Source of the DNA: Reticulitermes speratus
Lineage: Eukaryota; Arthropoda; Insecta; Blattodea; Rhinotermitidae
Assembly (NCBI GenBank): GCA_021186555.1
Contig: JAJKFL010000014.1
Span: 25,241,033-25,305,032 of the forward strand
DNA length: 64,000 nt
Direction of reading: 5' to 3'
Position 1 is the first letter of the stretch. Each line of letters starts with the position of its first letter. Of the stretch, positions 47,805-59,540 are shown one piece after another. The translations under genes and the position numbers were made by a program. The notes below the pieces were generated by a model that saw only the letters and a program-made list of their open reading frames with translations, searched no databases and had not been told where the DNA came from.

Positions 47805-48020
47805 AGTGGTGTGACTGACGATTCCGTTTTTTCTGGTTGCGACACTGCGTCACTGTGCAGTCAGTTCCCGACGTTTCGAAGGGATGTAGTGCCTTCATCT
47901 TCAAGGCTACAGAGTTCCGAATTCTCGGAAATTTAGACCCTTCCCTCGAAACGTCGGCGACAGATTTACCGAGTGAGCAGCGTCATATTCCAGACGAAAG
48001 GTGTTCAGGCCGAAATTAAA
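47805..48020. mobile_element. FB1 foldback element
   Basis: Left: GCGACACTGCGTCACTGTGC and CCGACGTTTCGAAGGGATGT. Right: CTCGAAACGTCGGCGACAGA and GAGCAGCGTCATATTCCAGA. The centre has the family CCTTCATCTTCAAGG phrase. Confidence 0.7.
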
Positions 48021-48611
48021 AGGATAAAATCGGCAAGTACGATGAAACGGGTAATGTCGTACGTATGGGGAAGGTGAAATATGCATAAGCAAAATATTAA
48101 TCGAAAAACTGCTATTTGGAAAATATTGTAGATGGTGTATAATATTAAATTTGTAAGAATATGGGTTGGCTTTAGCGCACTATAAGGTCCAGTGGCGGGT
48201 TAATGTGGACAGAGTAAGGACATACATGTTTCGTAAGAGGCAATTTTACAAGAACCTGAAATTTTGTAGTTATTTTACACGATAAATTTATTAATTTATG
48301 GTTTATACCTGTGTGTTGCTGTGCACAAATTACCCTGAGCAGACAGTTGGAATCTCATGTCATAAACTGATGTTTCAGTAACCCCCTCAACCCAATCAAT
48401 TAACCGCCGTACTATGTTTCATTTACAGCCATTTCAGAATCAGTCCACAACAGTAAAACACATTCTGATTTTATGAGTGGAATAAGTGTACCACGGCGAA
48501 ACGCTGCCTACCACAGCGGTCTATAATTCAGGACCAATAGAACTGTTTCCAATACAAACAGCCCACTGAATGAATGTTGTTGTAGATTTAACATGGGATG
48601 ATCAAATTTAA

Positions 48612-48705
48612 ACCAATCAACGAAGAGTTTGGTACTGTGACCTAAATATTATTCGAGTGACTGAATTACGGATGATAAGATGGAAGTTTCATGTAGCATG
48701 GGGGC
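48612..48705 (+). mobile_element. LINE-B scrap
   Basis: TTGGTACTGTGACCTAAATA, TTATTCGAGTGACTGAATTA and GATGATAAGATGG mirror the SSPNIIRVIKSRIMRW codons of LINE-B. Confidence 0.55.
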
Positions 48706-49065
48706 TAGACATGCACATGATAATTAATTAATTATTTATTCTAACAAATGCACTACACTATTTTAGTGTTTTATTGTCCCTACATATGCACATGCATATG
48801 ATATTTTAATTCGGAAAAATAAAGGGACGAGAGGAATTATTAAAGAAATGAATGATGGCAGAAATGACCACAGTCGATTTCCTCAGATGGAAAGAACATG
48901 GGCTGAGGGATTCGAGAACATGGTGATGAAACAGATATTTGGCAAAAAAAGTAAGGACTAACAGAAGGCTGGAGGGTATTGCTTAATGACAGATTCATAA
49001 TTTGTAACCATCATAAAATATTTTTGGAGTATGCTATTTAAAGACGCTGCCAATTCCAAATATTA

Positions 49066-49262
49066 TTATAGCGTCGATGACAAATGGATGAATACGGAAC
49101 ATTGGTGGAAGGATACTGCAGGAGAAAACCGAAGTACTCGGAGAAAACCTGTATCAGTGACACTTCGCCCACCACAAATCCGATACGGACTGGCCTGAGA
49201 TTGAATTTGGGCCTCAGCGATGAGGCCGAAGACTAACTGCCTGAGCCATGCCACGGCCCTCA
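49066..49262 (-). mobile_element. SINE-2 nested in LINE-B, with target-site duplication
   Basis: On minus, the head GGCCGTGGCATGGCTCAGGC, then TTCAATCTCAGGCCAGTCCG. CCAAATATTA occurs at 49,056-49,065 and 49,263-49,272, a 10-bp duplication of LINE-B sequence. It inserted after LINE-B. Confidence 0.8.
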
Positions 49263-49379
49263 CCAAATATTAGTAAGCTCATCAAATCAAGGAGCACGAG
49301 GTGGGTGGGGCGTAAGGCACCTAAGAGGAAGAACAGAATTGCATACTGGGGTTTGGTGGGGAAACTTGAACGAACTAAC

Positions 49380-49425
49380 AAACGAATGAGTGAGTGGGTG
49401 AGTGTGTGTGTGAGAGAGAGAGGGG
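49380..49425. repeat. Compound (GAGT)n/(GT)n/(GA)n microsatellite
   Basis: GAGTGAGTGGGTGAGTG, then GT and GA runs. Confidence 0.8.
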
Positions 49426-49473
49426 GCGTGTGTTATTTCACGACTTTGTTAAGTGCTAAGACTATATAGTGTC

Positions 49474-49660
49474 GGCGATGAATAAATGATTATGGAGCAC
49501 TGGTGGAATGATACGGGCATGGGAATGCTGAAGTGCTCGAATAAAATCCTGTCCTAACGCCACTTTGTCCACCACAAATCCCACACAGGCTGGTGTGGGT
49601 TTGAACCGAGACCTCCAGGTTGCGAACCCGGCGATTAACCGTCTGAGTCACGGTACGGCC
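49474..49660 (-). mobile_element. SINE-2, second copy nested in LINE-B
   Basis: On minus, the head GGCCGTACCGTGACTCAGAC and B box GGTTCAAACCC, then the shared body. CTGAAGGAAG at the right and TTGAACGAAC near 49,367 may be a worn duplication, in which case the GT/GA-rich run at 49,380-49,425 belongs to its 3' tail. Confidence 0.8.
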
Positions 49661-49866
49661 CTGAAGGAAGGAGACCGCTTAGATGTAGATGAGAGGATCT
49701 CGAAGAACTAGGATGGGAGAGCGTGGAAGGGATGGGGGTCAGTGGTGGGCCCTTGTGAACACGGCAATGAAACTTAGGCTTCCATAAAACGCGGCCAACT
49801 TCTGGACTAACTGAGATGCTATTAGCTTCTCAAGAAAGACTCGGCTCCATTGACACATTTAATGAC

Positions 49867-51779
49867 AGATCACTGTGTTATGTCGTAGACGGTGGAAACC
49901 ACTTTATTTAATTAATTTTAGGCACAATGCCGAAGTACGCAGAAATCAGTACGGTTTTGAGTCACACACGTATGAAGAGGCATGCTAATTCGCGTCTTGA
50001 AGGTTTCTTGAGAAATGATAAATTTAGGTGCTCTACAAAACGTGCACATAATGGCGCTTCCTTTGACTAAGCAACGGGATCTTTGACTATACTACGCGTA
50101 CATTTAATGACGACGGTAATGCGTGCCCCTAACGAAGTGAGACGGTTAACACGTACTGTGACTAGAAACGAGTATGCAGTCAGTGCCCGTAGATTATATC
50201 TGTTGACGAAAACCGCAGAAAACATAAATGTGGATGTCGGTGCCTCGGCTGGGACTCGAAAAAGCTGCCTTCTAAAGGCAAATAAGGAAAAATAATGACA
50301 AAGTAGCCGTGTTAAAGGGTTCAGTTCCTTCCAATGCCTAACTTTCGAATCTGAATATTCAAAAAGGGTCTGTCAGGAAATAAGTTTACACAGCACATAT
50401 TTTTGGGCTGTCCATGTTCATCTCTGGGTACCGGAGGCCTTTTCCTCCGGGGTGAACAGCCCGGCTGTGCTACTAATCACTTCCATCTAGTGGTAAAGGT
50501 TAGGACAGCCCACAGCCATACTTCCATATCAAGGCCAAAGTTCATTTCGGATGCAGTGCCAGTATTCTTTACTTTTATAGGAGATGCTTTAATGCATGTA
50601 ATTATACTGTTCAGTTATAACTCCTGCCAGCTTGACAGAATAGACCTCGGTTTTGTGCGGCGTAGTCAATAGGAGAGTAATTCCAGAGAAACGTGCACGC
50701 TGAAAAAATGCTGTGATGATATGGAAAGACAGAACGTGGTTGCAAAAATGTCGGAAAAGAATTTAATAACGTTCTATCGAGATATGAACTACAGCTAGAG
50801 CAAGAAATCATATATAGAATGTTGTACTAGGAAGGGAAAAAAAAAACGAGATATAGTGATTGTTAGCAGGAGTGTGGAAATCGAGAGGAATTAGAAGAAA
50901 ATGGGTAAAGGAAGTTATCCGTTAGGTCTATATAAGGAAGATGATCAAATTGTATTGTTCAGCTGTCTAGAAATAGGAAAATAAAGAATATAATTTCCGG
51001 GTAAGAAATGATTTGTTATTAACTAAGATGTAACTTATAGGAAGGTGTTAAACTGTACAATTTAAACACTTGTTACAGATTGAGGAAGATATTTAAATAA
51101 AGTAAAATATAAAAAGTTAAATAAAATTAATGTAAATAGTACAAGTCGTTAATATAGAAGGGACTACCACAGTACAACAGGGTGTTAATCGGTAGCTAAG
51201 CCCGAGAAACATGTGTGAGATGGTGGGACCGAACTCTGAAAATCTTATTATTGTAACTCCGGCAGCAACTGGTTACAATGGTCTTAATATAAAATAACGA
51301 AAATCTTTGTAAAGCGATTTAAATGAGCACTAAGAATGATTGCATCATGGACAGCGTCTAATAGCGCAACTAGATACCTGAATTAGGCACTATCCCAACT
51401 AAATAAGCATTTCGTTCTCTTCGTGGGAGAACATGCAATATAGGAAGGGATTGTGTTTTATCCTTCAACTTTTTTTCATCTGAAGGAGAGGAAGACCGGA
51501 GACGTGAGAGTTCCAGTGCCAATGCCCTCACAACGACCTTGTATTCCAGTGAGAGACAAATTAATAGGGCGCAGATAATAATCCGGAACCAGTCCTGCTG
51601 GATCTATAAAAGTCCAGCTCCGCTATTAAACAGAGGGATAGATATGGTGCAGGAGTTCGGGCTTCGGAGAGAAATGTCGTCTTTCATAACCAAAACTGAG
51701 TTTTTGTTCTGTACCATTCGGGTTTTATTCACGCACATATCATAGTATTCTGTATTAGACTCCTGCTGAATGGGTGAAG
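49867..51779. other. No gene seen
   Basis: An 89-codon ORF at 50,403-50,672 overlaps a small compound hairpin; no recognised domain. Confidence 0.45.
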
Positions 51780-51965
51780 AGTGCCAAGTTATTCTAAGAT
51801 GTGACGTCGTGTAAATTGATAGATCCACGTTTCAAAAGAAGCTGCTGCCTACATTTTCAGGAACGTTACCATGGAGATAACAGGTTCCACCGAAACTACA
51901 CTGCACCACATCCCAAAAAACCAAAACCTTGACACTCACTTCTACGAGAATCTCAATTCTGTCAC
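51780..51965. mobile_element. FB1 element (degenerate)
   Basis: TTATTCTAAGATGTGACGTC, AGATCCACGTTTCAAAAGAA and CCTACATTTTCAGG on the left. Right: CACCGAAACTACACTGCACC and the terminus CTACGAGAATCTCAATT. Confidence 0.5.
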
Positions 51966-52146
51966 GTAATTTTGGTTTCTCTCAGGGTACATTTTAGACG
52001 GTAAAACTGAAACTTCAAAAAACGGATATGTAACACTACTAGAAGGTGGATTGTGATTTCGTACTTTATTTGACGAAGTTGTGTCCACCCGAGGCGAATA
52101 AGATAGTGAGACAACCCGCTATACAGAATTAAAAGTATGTTTCCTT

Positions 52147-52352
52147 TTGAGATCTGCGCTCTTCTGGGATATTACGCGGCGTCGTGTGGTAATTATTTAC
52201 CGACGTTTCGGGACAACGTATCGGTACCATGTTCAAGGGTCAAGACTCTTGACCCTTGAAGATCGGACCGATACGTCGGTAAACAATTACCACACGACGC
52301 CGCGTAATATCACAGAAGAGTACAGATCTCATCAACATCGCGGCGGAAGCCT
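52147..52352. mobile_element. FB1 foldback, near-identical to the 34.1 kb copy
   Basis: The left arm GAGATCTGCGCTCTTCTGGG to ACCGACGTTTCGGGAC pairs with the right arm ACGTCGGTAAACAATTACCA to CAGATCTC. Relative to 34,072 it lacks about 15-20 bases in the right arm, where ACCGATAC joins GTCGG directly. The outer flank CGCGGCGGAAGCC follows. Confidence 0.85.
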
Positions 52353-53140
52353 AAAGTCAAGGTATGTTTGTATTTACCAGTTAAAGTCATGCAGGGTGGA
52401 AGAGATAACCGGTCGCACCAACCCCGCCCCCCGATACTCGATAATCGCGAAGTTCTGTGATTACTAGCGAAGTTACTCCAAGAGTTCATGACAGAGACCC
52501 AGAATACTACATTCTGTCAGAAGAATAGAACCCAGCCCGAAAGAAGTTTCAGTATTCTGTACGTTAGGGGCCTCCCGCGGGATCTGCGGCGACCTTTTGT
52601 ACGCTACTGGTCAGTTAACAGTGTTCATAATTTGGCTTTAGCGGTAAACACTCATGACTTGTATTCGGGATGTCAGTTTCGAATCTCGACAGGGACACTC
52701 GAACACCATGACTGAAGTCTTTACTGGTTTTTCTCAGTAATTCCAGGCAGATGTCGGGAGATTTTATTAAATTACGCGAACACGGCCTTCCTCCACGACA
52801 TTACTAATTCATTGCCCACCGTCACTTAATCATTCGGAGTTTTATAATCTGAGTCACTGACAGTGTCGTCAAATAAACTGCCAATAAAAACATCACGACA
52901 CTGTTTAAAGTATCATGCAATTAAACTGTTCAATGCGGAGCCTTGAGACGCGCCACACGAGGAACGAGCTCGTATTTACTGCCAGTAATTATACCTTACA
53001 GCCACTCACGTCGCTGCTTCGTTTTGATTGTTTTCCACTACGGTACGCTCCTGACTTTGGCCAACAGTTTTCTTCTACTTACAGAAGGTACAGTCCTCCC
53101 TCAGCTTAAATAAGCATCACGCCATAAAGACGAATGGGGT
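52353..53140. other. No gene seen
   Basis: Short ORFs only. Confidence 0.5.
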
Positions 53141-53355
53141 GTGGTGGTATGGATTCAAGCATTCTTAACCTCGCCATTAGATGGTAATGGTGAACTTCGT
53201 ACCATGTACCCTCCAACCTTAAGAAAAGGCCCACGGTACCCTTTAAGGACAGGAGGTCTGGTGGACCTTAGAGTCGGCCTGGAGACTGTAGAGACAAAGA
53301 AAAACCTCAGCTGCTGCCAGACATCAAACACCGATTTACTGTAGTCATTATACTA
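53141..53355 (-). mobile_element. SINE-1, degenerate copy
   Basis: CATTCTTAACCTCGCCATTA, GATGGTAATGGTGAACTTCG, CCCACGGTACCC and AGAGTCGGCCTGGAGACTGT keep the SINE-1 order; the head is unreadable. Confidence 0.55.
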
Positions 53356-54548
53356 GATCCCGGTCCTATCATCTGCATGTCATGAGTATAATTAAATAAA
53401 TGTAAGGGTACCAATAAATAGCCGTTAAACACGAACCTTTATTACTCAAAACCCAATCACAGGTACATGTTTCGGCTACTGTTAACCCATCTTCGGTCTG
53501 CATACGATTATACATAGAAAAAATGTATAAACTACAGGCGTAATATATTCTTAAAATTGGGATCTCAATTTTATATCATATACAGCACGCTCGTATGCTT
53601 TGTTCTGTTTAGTGTTAAAATGAGCTATGTTAACCTCTTGTAGAGCAAATTATTATCGTGAATTCTAACAGTCAGGTCCAAATCAATTTACCAGAAAATC
53701 TCTAAAGTTCGAATTTAAAAAGTAGCCCTTATATAGCACGAAATTAGGGAAAACCAAAGTAAAATATTGTAAACTAACGTGTCGATTTTGGCTCGACAGT
53801 GAACCTGCTAAAACGGAAAGCGCTGTCGACTTCAACTCGACAATGGACAAATCAGTGTAGAAACATCTTTCAGTTATGATGGCTATCCAGTACCTTGAGC
53901 ATTCAAGTTTCACGTTACTGTATTCATAATACACTAAAACACAAAATTCTTTGGGAGGATTCTTTAGAACAGCAAGACGAGTAAATAAACACCTCCAAAG
54001 ACAGTACACAAGACCTGTTCATTATTTGTCCTCCTGTTTCAGGGAAGTGTATGCTGTTTGCAGCCATCGAAGCTTACAAGGTTTCTAAACACTAATTAGC
54101 CTATATTACGTAGAATGCAATAACCATTATTCTGTGATATTCAAGCAGTGGAATATCAAAGTTTCTACCTATTAAGAAGCCGAGAAAGCGAAATAGTTTT
54201 GTCTTTATACCATTTGCAGGTCTGCATTTTCCTGTAACATAGCACTTAAAGCGAAATATTTGACTTCGTAAACAGGCACGTACCACGAAATATTGTTGAG
54301 GCAATAAGATCTACTCAGGTGTTTGTACATTTCACGGTTGGCAGGATTGACAAAGTTAAGTGAGAACAGATTAATTTATAATGAACGGGTTATTCTGCCC
54401 TTTATATTGCTTAAAATACTATGTACATATTTGACAGTGAAAAGCCCACCGTAAAAATAATCTCTCAGAAGTTAGTAAGAGATTTTCCAGCATTAGCCAG
54501 TCCTGAGAGTCAGTCTTCATGTTTCACAGACATCCTGAGAAATTATGA
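53356..54548. other. No gene seen; one FB2-like half-arm
   Basis: TACATGTTTCGGCTACTGTT and CCCATCTTCGG near 53,464-53,500 resemble one FB2 arm. A 108-codon minus-strand ORF (53,683-54,009) shows no recognised domain. Confidence 0.4.
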
Positions 54549-54790
54549 ACTAAAAAACTCCATGGAGCAGAGTCATTCAAACGCTAGTATTTGCTCACCT
54601 TGTCAAGAAACAACCGGCTCTTCCGGAACAGAAGCTCGTATTATCGTGTACCCAGGAATCCAGGGCTAGATCCTGCACTTAGCCAGCTGAATCCAGTCCA
54701 CACCGCTTTCATAAAATCCACTTTCATACTATTCTTCCATTAATGCCAGAACCAACTAAGTGATCTATCCAATTTATTATTATTATTATA
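54549..54790 (-). mobile_element. LINE-B 3' tail
   Basis: It starts CTCCATGGAGCAGAGTCATT, then TCAAGAAACAACC and TGAATCCAGTCCACACCGC; opposite strand of the WIDMAQDRD region. Runs into a TTA microsatellite at 54,773-54,790. Confidence 0.65.
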
Positions 54791-55066
54791 TATTTCATAC
54801 TGATCAATAATAGTATGTCCACAATACAGGTTACATTTTTTAGTCAGTTGGTCAAGTAATGTCCAGCCTCCACATAACTCGTAACTTCAACAAACTGTTC
54901 ACGAAAAACTACGTTTCGACCACTTTTTGAGCTAGATCGGTCCCGCTCATCCCTCACACAATATTTATCTAAAATTAACTTTATTGTTATTCCATTTCAA
55001 TCTAAGCCTATGTCTACAAAATGGTCTCCTTTTCAGCTTTTTGCAATAATATTTTATACTAAGATT

Positions 55067-55092
55067 TCAACAACAACAACAACAACAACAAC

Positions 55093-55126
<34 letters not shown>
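55067..55126. repeat. (CAA)n(TAA)n microsatellite
   Basis: About eight CAA triplets followed by about eleven TAA/ATA triplets. Confidence 0.95.
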
Positions 55127-56117
55127 GCAACCAGTAGATTCTACCAAACCAAAAGTGTTCAGGAGGAGTCTGCACATTTCTGCAGCAAAAGATCTGTCCA
55201 AGATGAATGTCAATCCATTACTTAACTCGTTACTCCAAACAGTTAATTCTTTCAAACCCTGCTTTACAGGAAACATTGTCTTAAAATTTTTGTTCCTTAT
55301 TCATGTCATGAACCGAAACGTGTCATTCCATGTGCTATTTTGGCAATCCGAATCAATAAAACGTGTGGTTACTGGCAGGACAATCGCGATTTTATTCCGC
55401 CGCCACGTCGAGACTGGATCAGGGGCTCACTCAACCCCCAGTCCAGTGGATTATGGGGATGAAGTCGCTGGATATTGAATCTGTCACTCAGCCCCATTCA
55501 GTGGTGAGATTAGGAATGTGTGCAGTTTTACCTCTAGGCCCCCACATACATTTGTATCTCGGTATTTATGAGTTTACTGACACGGGAAGTTGACGACATT
55601 TTTGTTCATACAAGTTACACCTTGTTGGTTATGGGCCCAAGAACGCACAAGCAGTTTATTTTGACTGTCTTGGCACACAGACGATGTTGGTGCATCCAAT
55701 TAACTCCGACACACTACCTGTGCGCCGTTCTACCTTACGCTTTTCTAGAACTATGGAATGCAATACTCTTATGTCCTTTGCAATTCAGGAATTGATATTG
55801 TTCACCTAACATACAATGGAATCTATCTCACGTCCAGTCTCCTGTCAGTGGCTTAGGAAACATCCACGATTCTACAGAAATGACTGTAATTTCTGATAAC
55901 AGTTTGTCACCTGACCAGTAGATGTCAGTTGTTATACTTGGCAGAAGTAAGAGCTTTGTCCATTCCATAAAAGTTTGCTTTAATCAAAGACAATTATACA
56001 ACTTCCATACTTCCGAAATAACGACAGATTTGAATGGGTAGATTTAAACAGTTTCTAAAACAAACATGTATTGGAGTGCTAAAAAGTTAATTCCAAAATA
56101 ATGTTCTATGATGATGA

Positions 56118-56148
56118 AAATAATAATAATAATAATAATAATAATAAT
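56118..56148. repeat. (AAT)n microsatellite
   Basis: Ten AAT triplets. Confidence 0.9.
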
Positions 56149-57300
56149 TTCAAGAAAACAGTAGTAAAGACCGTTCATAAAACGTACCTCTGCTAAGAAA
56201 TATGAGCAGATAGAAAACAGATTCGTAGGCTTAGTAACACTCAAAAATCCAAGCTCGACTACCATTCCTGCGGGGCGGGACCTAGGGGGAGGGGGTTGGG
56301 GTGGAGACCCACACTTTGAGAACCCCTGATATAAAACATAAGGTGGAAATCCCAAGCCAGTAATGGCATTCTACAGAAGTCACTGTAGTTAGAACTAAAT
56401 ATATGAGCATAACAATAAACCAAATTCAGCAACAAATTTACGATATGGATATATGTAATGAAGCAACCTTGAGTATTTCATAGCGTGGGTATCGTAGAAT
56501 AATATTAAAAATGGAAATAAGTTTTATAACTAAATGGAGGAATCCACGCTGGAGAAGCTTCTTATTATGCAGTTAGAAAACAATTACCGCTTCTTATCAA
56601 AACAATAACAACCTGAAATTTGACACCCCTCTTAAAGAACATTCTGTATACTGAATTCTGTTAAGGGAAACGCTTTCAAGATATTCACTTTAAAAGCCAA
56701 GAAGGGGGTTGGAACTCACTCTATATAAAGTTGGATATGGGGTTGTGAGGATCCGAGGTGATGGAAAATATCCTAGTATCGTGTCAAACGGCTTTCTTTA
56801 GTATCAACCTTTCGAAATATCGGGGTTTAATATTACACTATTCATTTGATAGTTATTTACCATTTTAGAAGGTGTGTTTTTCTATACTTCATGCTTTGGA
56901 AGTTGGCTTTACTGCATTCTTTAGCTGATTAGGTCCTACAGTAATACTGACACATTTTCCATTGAATTATTTTCAATATTACAGGCATTGGCAGGGATGG
57001 AAAATAAAAGTAACAAAATAATTAGAATGGTGAGAACCAATCACAACGAGACAAGAGTATATTTAACCCCTGAGACTTTGTCTAGATGAAACATACCACA
57101 GCCACTGAATAAAGGATAATATAATTTTGCCATCATTAATCAACCTGTCACAAAATCTTTAATGAAACACTATGCATTTTCTCATAAAGCAACTGTAATA
57201 TGTGTGCTGTTAACCACACAGTTCATTATAAACTCTCATGTAGACTAAATACGCTAGTTATTCAAATATTCACTTAATTCTTTTGTCACGTGTTTGTAGT

Positions 57301-57604
57301 GGTATAGGTAAAATTGATCCTGTGCGCGCCATGAAGGAATACAGGGAAGTAGAGGTGTAGCTCCACTGATTCGTAACCTCGGCACTAGGTGGAGGTAAGT
57401 GGCCACCTTCACGCCGCGGCCGCTTTAAGAGTGGGGAAAGAACCCTCGGTGCCCACTAAGTAGGAGGCAGGGTGGGACTCACAGCCGGTCTGGACGTTTT
57501 GGAGAACAGAAAAATTTTTCCCCCTGCCAGGAATGGAACCATTGATCGTCCAGCCCATAGCCGACTCACTCTGCCGACTCAGCTATCCCGGCTTCGCCAT
57601 GTAT
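57301..57604 (-). mobile_element. SINE-1, full length with probable target-site duplication
   Basis: The head complement CTCAGCTATCCCGGC, the body AGCCGGTCTGGACGTTTTGG and GGCCGCTTTAAGAGTGGGG, and a tail GGTATAGGTAAAATTG. TTTTGTCACG flanks it at 57,291-57,300 and 57,605-57,614. The B box carries a deletion. Confidence 0.8.
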
Positions 57605-57749
57605 TTTTGTCACGCTTGGATTGTAAGCTTGTAGAAGACGTCTCCTTTTTTTCGAGCGAAGAACAGACAAAACCTTAGGAAGTTTTAATACTGCGTGTCA
57701 CATTACGGCGGGAATAAACAAACCTCTGAAATTCACACTTAAGCTCAAT

Positions 57750-58005
57750 AGATTTCTGGCCCTGTCTATCGTCTAATGTTCAGAAAAGAGCCCGACGTTT
57801 CGAAAACTGGAACTGTTTCCATCCTCAGGTGGGCGTGGGGAGGCACCGACTGAGTTGGATCCGATAGAAGAAGCCACTTTGAATCGTTGCACCAGTACCT
57901 CCTCACTCTTTCACCCGCAGATGAAAAGAGATCACTTTCCGAAACGTCGTGTCTTTCACGGAATACCAGAAGTTGGACAAAGTCCAGAAACCAAATAATC
58001 CTCAA
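57750..58005. mobile_element. FB1-variant foldback
   Basis: Left: TTTCTGGCCCTGTCTATCGT, CCGACGTTTCGAAAACTGG and CATCCTCAGGTGGGCGTGG. Right: CGAAACGTCGTGTCTTTCAC, GTTGGACAAAGTCCAGAAAC. The arms pair imperfectly. The same variant occurs as halves at 5,735 and 22,030. Confidence 0.65.
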
Positions 58006-59349
58006 TGTAATATACCATCATCAGAACCCTGTACAATGGACTCTTGATATTTATTCTACAAAATGGCAGTTGGCATGTGAATCCTAATTTTTACCCTACC
58101 TCTTATCACGGACACTGACACATGGGGGCCGTTAGGACAGTAACCACTGAATAGAGATGATGTCATCTAGGTTCTCAAGGCTTGCCGAGAGCAAAAGTGC
58201 CAAGTGGAAGAAGAGAAATGACTTGTAGTTACACTCAATATAAAGCCTCCATCAATCTACTTCATCGGGCAATGAAACCAGTTAATCAGACCTCTTCAAT
58301 AGCTTCACAGTTGCTGTGATTTATGTATAGTCCTGTCTGACCCAAATGTGTCTTGCGAAGTTCAAGAAATCCCTAAAAAAATTTGTGCACCTCTTATTTT
58401 AATTTCATGCGTAGTCATTTCCACGGTACTAGGTGAAAGGACTAATCACCGTATTCGAAAGAGAACGTGTCCAAATAATAAGTAGATGTCACTAACAGGA
58501 GAAAAGACAGATGTAAAGTCGCGCCGCTTTACTTGCGAAGAAACGGAATCAACGAAAATATATTAAATAGGGATGTCATATGATACAGATAAATTTATAA
58601 AATATACCTCCAAAATAGTCGATATCGATAAATATTTAGTGTACTCATGCATCGCTTAATTTCTTGGTATCGTATTATTATATTTTTACAGGGAAAAAAA
58701 TTCTAGACTAACAATTTGTAAACAATATACTCGTATATTTCTTTCCTTCCACCGACGCAGAAAGAAAAGCACAAAAGAAGATGAAACCACGCGATTTGAT
58801 CGCTGATATCTAAATAGAAAGTTTTAATTAGTATCGGAACTTTACATCGCATTTTAAATTTAGGTACCACAAATTGTATTACAAACAGTGGCCAAGGGTG
58901 ATGTTTATGACGGAATATTTTTAAATGCTGGAGCAGTTATAAGCTTTACAATTCGATATAACAATTCATTGTCGATCTGGTCATCTCCGACATCGACATA
59001 AAGCATCATACTGACATCCCTAACATTGAGCTGTATATGCAGCGTGTCCAAAGAATTGACATTAATTTAAGATAAATTTTGTATCCCACTAACTCAACTG
59101 ATAGTGTCCAATGTCCTTTTTCATTCACGTTGTATTTCACGGGGCACTTTCTACATTTATTCTTACAGGTCATTTAACATAGTGAGGCATTTACGCCGCG
59201 CTTGGTTTCACGTAACAATGTTAATATTAAATAGGTCTAGTATATTATTCTCACAATTTTAGTTGAACTTTCATCAAGTATATGGCTAAATTCATCTTTC
59301 CGTTTTGTCATAATAGTTATAAGTACCAGCAGATACCATAACAATTATG
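58006..59349. other. No gene seen
   Basis: AT-rich; no supported feature. Confidence 0.5.
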
Positions 59350-59540
59350 GCCTCCTGGCATTTGGCAACCTGTAGTCTGGCAGATACGAACGGACATTTC
59401 GGGATAAATCTCCAGAGTAGAAGCGAAAAAGGAACTTGGTAGCTTGATTTGCTTGATTCGGAGGAATTCCTACCTGTAGACGTCGTACTGAGTAGGCGTC
59501 CCGCATGGGATCAGTAAGCGATGTTTGAGGTTCTCACGGC
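59350..59540. mobile_element. FB1 partial copy
   Basis: TGTAGTCTGGCAGATACGAA, GGACATTTCGGGATAAATCT, and at the right the terminus TTTGAGGTTCTCACGGCAGC. Confidence 0.5.

Larger units (their letters stand above)
48870..49866 (+). mobile_element. LINE-B sequence interrupted by two SINE-2 copies
   Basis: LINE-B pieces appear in order at about 48,890-49,055 (ACATGGGCTGAGGGATTCGA), 49,263-49,373 (AGTAAGCTCATCAAATCAAG, then GTTTGGTGGGG) and 49,661-49,866 (GAAGGAAGGAGACCGCTTAG, then TTCCATAAAACGCGGCCAAC and the 3' end). The gaps are filled by SINE-2. A stretch at 49,004-49,055 partly repeats the junction sequence, so two overlapping LINE-B fragments are possible. Confidence 0.7.
54791..57290. other. 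No gene seen outside the microsatellites
   Basis: ORFs of 71-107 codons around 55,010-55,795 overlap microsatellites or one another and have no recognised features. Confidence 0.5.

Noticed and set aside
55010..55795. Cluster of 71-107-codon plus-strand ORFs
   Set aside because: They overlap one another in different frames or run through microsatellites; no motif recognised.
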